DNA from: CAYMTN01 sp964393335
GTDB lineage: Bacteria > Chloroflexota > Anaerolineae > Aggregatilineales > Aggregatilineaceae
Length of the DNA: 33,533 nucleotides
Assembly (NCBI GenBank): GCA_964393335.1
Contig: CAYMTN010000034.1
Location: 1 to 33,533, forward strand
Direction of reading: 5' to 3'
The position numbers and the translations under genes were made by a program. Below, in pieces: positions 32,544-33,533 of the stretch; positions within the stretch are counted from its first letter, which is position 1, and each line of letters starts with the position of its first letter. Below the pieces are notes generated by a model that worked only from the letters and a program-made list of their open reading frames with translations, did not search any database and was not told where the DNA came from.

Positions 32544-32577
32544 AAAAAACGCGCTCCACATCGATGCAGAGCGCGTT
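32544..32577 (-). terminator. Intrinsic terminator downstream of tRNA-Gln
   Basis: A perfect 9-bp stem (AACGCGCTC with GAGCGCGTT, 32548-32577). On the minus strand the stem is followed by a T6 run (the A-run 32544-32549), just past the tRNA. It also lies after the plus-strand GAF stop, where only two T follow, so it may partly serve both. Confidence 0.8.
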
Positions 32578-32585
32578 GGGTTGAG

Positions 32586-32657
32586 CTGGGGAGGCAGGAT
32601 TCGAACCTGCGAATGGCGGCTCCAAAGGCCGCTGCCTTGCCGCTTGGCGACTCCCCA
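32586..32657 (-). tRNA. tRNA-Gln (anticodon UUG)
   Basis: On the minus strand the 7-bp acceptor stem TGGGGAG/CTCCCCA, a short D arm (GCC/GGC), a five-pair anticodon stem GCGGC/GCCGC with loop CTTTGGA (anticodon TTG) and a T arm with GGTTCGAATCC form a full cloverleaf. The discriminator is G, as expected for glutamine. The CCA end is not encoded. Length is 72 bases with no intron. Confidence 0.95.
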
Positions 32658-32771
32658 CTACATCACAGGATTATAGCACAGCCCTTCGCAGGCGGGCAAG
32701 GGCGCATCTATACTGAGCGTATTCCAAATCTGGGGCGACCTTCTGACCTGGGTAGCGATTTGGGGGGGGTT

Positions 32772-32847
32772 GTAGGGGCGGCGCTTCGAACCACCGGTTC
32801 GCCTCCGCCCAGGATTTGGCAGAGGGCGCAGCAAGCAGCGCCCCTAC
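32772..32847. repeat. Nested palindromic intergenic repeat
   Basis: GTAGGGGCG (32772-32780) and CGCCCCTAC (32839-32847) form a 9-bp outer inverted repeat; CGAACC (32787-32792) and GGTTCG (32796-32801) form an inner hairpin. GTAGGGGCG-type palindromes with GGTTCGCC are common dispersed intergenic elements in some bacterial genomes (recalled, not searched). A G8 run lies just before. The rest of the 32658-32882 gap holds no gene that I can support. Confidence 0.5.
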
Positions 32848-32882
32848 CAAAAACATCTGGCCCCGAAAATGGAATGCACCCT

Positions 32883-33533
32883 CTATACTTCGCGCACAAA
32901 TACGAACGTCATCGGGCGGCGCTTGGTTTCGGTGTAAAACATCTTCGACAGCGCATCTTGCAGCGCCGTCGTCAGGTTGCCGCCTTTGCGCGTGCGGACC
33001 ACGTCCGCGATCAGTTCTTGCGCCGCCTCGATCAGTTCGGCAGCATCCCGCAAAAAAACAAACCCGCGCGAAATCACCTCCGGCGTTTCCAGCAAATCGC
33101 CGCTCTCTTTATCGATCATCACCAGCACACTCACGAACCCGTCGCGCGCCAGAATCTCGCGGTCGTGCATGACAATCGGGCCAACATCACCCACGCCTTT
33201 GCCGTCCACAAACACGTACCCACCCGGTATGCGCTCGCCCACTTGCAGGCGGTCGGGCGTGATCAAAATCTGCATGCCATTTTCGACCACCGCGATATTC
33301 TCACGCGGGATGCCGAGCGCCTGCGCTAACTGGCTGTGCTGGGTCAGGTGCCGCAGTTCGCCGTGAACCGGGATGAAGAACTTGGGCCGGATCAGGTTGA
33401 TCAACAGTTTCAGCTCTTCGCGCCGCGCATGGCCGGAGACATGCACCGACGCAATCGGATCGTAGATCACGTGTGCGCCGCGCTGGATCAGCTTGTTGAC
33501 GGTGCGATGGACCAGTTCCTCGTTGCCGGGGAT
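32883..33533 (-). CDS. rnj: Ribonuclease J, C-terminal part (cut by the window edge)
   Basis: The last 216 residues of a metallo-beta-lactamase/beta-CASP ribonuclease; the frame stays open to the window end, so the gene starts outside. The visible part begins with the family segment IPGNEELVHRTVNKLIQRGAHVIY and continues with HVSGHARREELKLLINLIRPKFFIPVHGE, holding conserved metal- and phosphate-site histidines, followed by the C-terminal dimerisation domain (SRGFVFLRD, ETKRRPMTFVFVREV). RNase J degrades and processes mRNA and rRNA as 5-prime exo- and endonuclease in the cytosol. It lies upstream of tRNA-Gln on the same strand, separated by a repeat-bearing gap. Confidence 0.95.
   Translation of the reverse strand: MPGNEELVHRTVNKLIQRGAHVIYDPIASVHVSGHARREELKLLINLIRPKFFIPVHGELRHLTQHSQLAQALGIPRENIAVVENGMQILITPDRLQVGERIPGGYVFVDGKGVGDVGPIVMHDREILARDGFVSVLVMIDKESGDLLETPEVISRGFVFLRDAAELIEAAQELIADVVRTRKGGNLTTALQDALSKMFYTETKRRPMTFVFVREV

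Overview
The window is a GC-rich, gene-dense bacterial contig with dense operons and long accessory reading frames. The gene mix suggests a member of the Chloroflexota (Anaerolineae-like): a protein kinase fused to a STAND NTPase and WD40 propellers, a GAF protein, a giant clostripain/thrombospondin-3/SdrD-B-domain surface protein, a fused ADP-forming acyl-CoA ligase and a four-gene sdh operon. That placement is inferred from gene content; no rRNA or marker gene settles it.

Layout. 1-1245: an OsmC/Ohr-like protein (+) converging on deoC (-) over a shared bidirectional terminator. 1504-4964: succinate dehydrogenase operon sdhA-sdhB-sdhC-sdhD (+). It is followed by a four-helix membrane protein with its own promoter (5104-5538) and a small soluble protein on the minus strand (5630-5881) behind an unusually strong-looking promoter. 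6079-9601 (-): an ADP-forming acetate/acyl-CoA ligase and a secreted subtilase-like protein. 9852-14462 (+): a 1536-residue Ser/Thr kinase, STAND NTPase, transmembrane segment and 14-blade WD40 protein. 14748-17248 (+): a secreted sugar-type solute-binding protein ending in seven GGPGSGNFE-type repeats, then a secreted PAF-acetylhydrolase-like hydrolase. 17663-19748: a PPOX-family protein (+) converging with one base of separation on a secreted class-C-beta-lactamase-like serine hydrolase (-). 19749-20986: a lower-GC patch with a small membrane protein and a decayed IS5-family transposase readable only in three frames.

21062-31121 (-): an ankyrin-repeat protein and, upstream of it, one very large secreted protein. 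The large gene carries a signal peptide, a C11 clostripain-like cysteine peptidase domain, seven thrombospondin type-3 calcium-binding repeats and about 19 SdrD-type B domains. It is interrupted by a 100-N assembly gap whose two edges are the same 55-base sequence, so the apparent frame break there is an assembly artefact. 31382-31431 holds overlapping divergent promoters for this gene and for a GAF-domain protein (31638-32531, +). The window ends with tRNA-Gln(UUG) and the C-terminal part of ribonuclease J, both on the minus strand.

The core metabolic genes (deoC, sdh, acyl-CoA ligase) look ordinary. The interesting accessory content is the cell-surface and secreted set (subtilase-like protein, repeat-tailed binding protein, PAF-AH-like and beta-lactamase-like hydrolases, giant adhesin/peptidase) together with the large kinase-STAND-WD40 signalling protein. 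No CRISPR array, prophage or recognised complete defence operon was seen.
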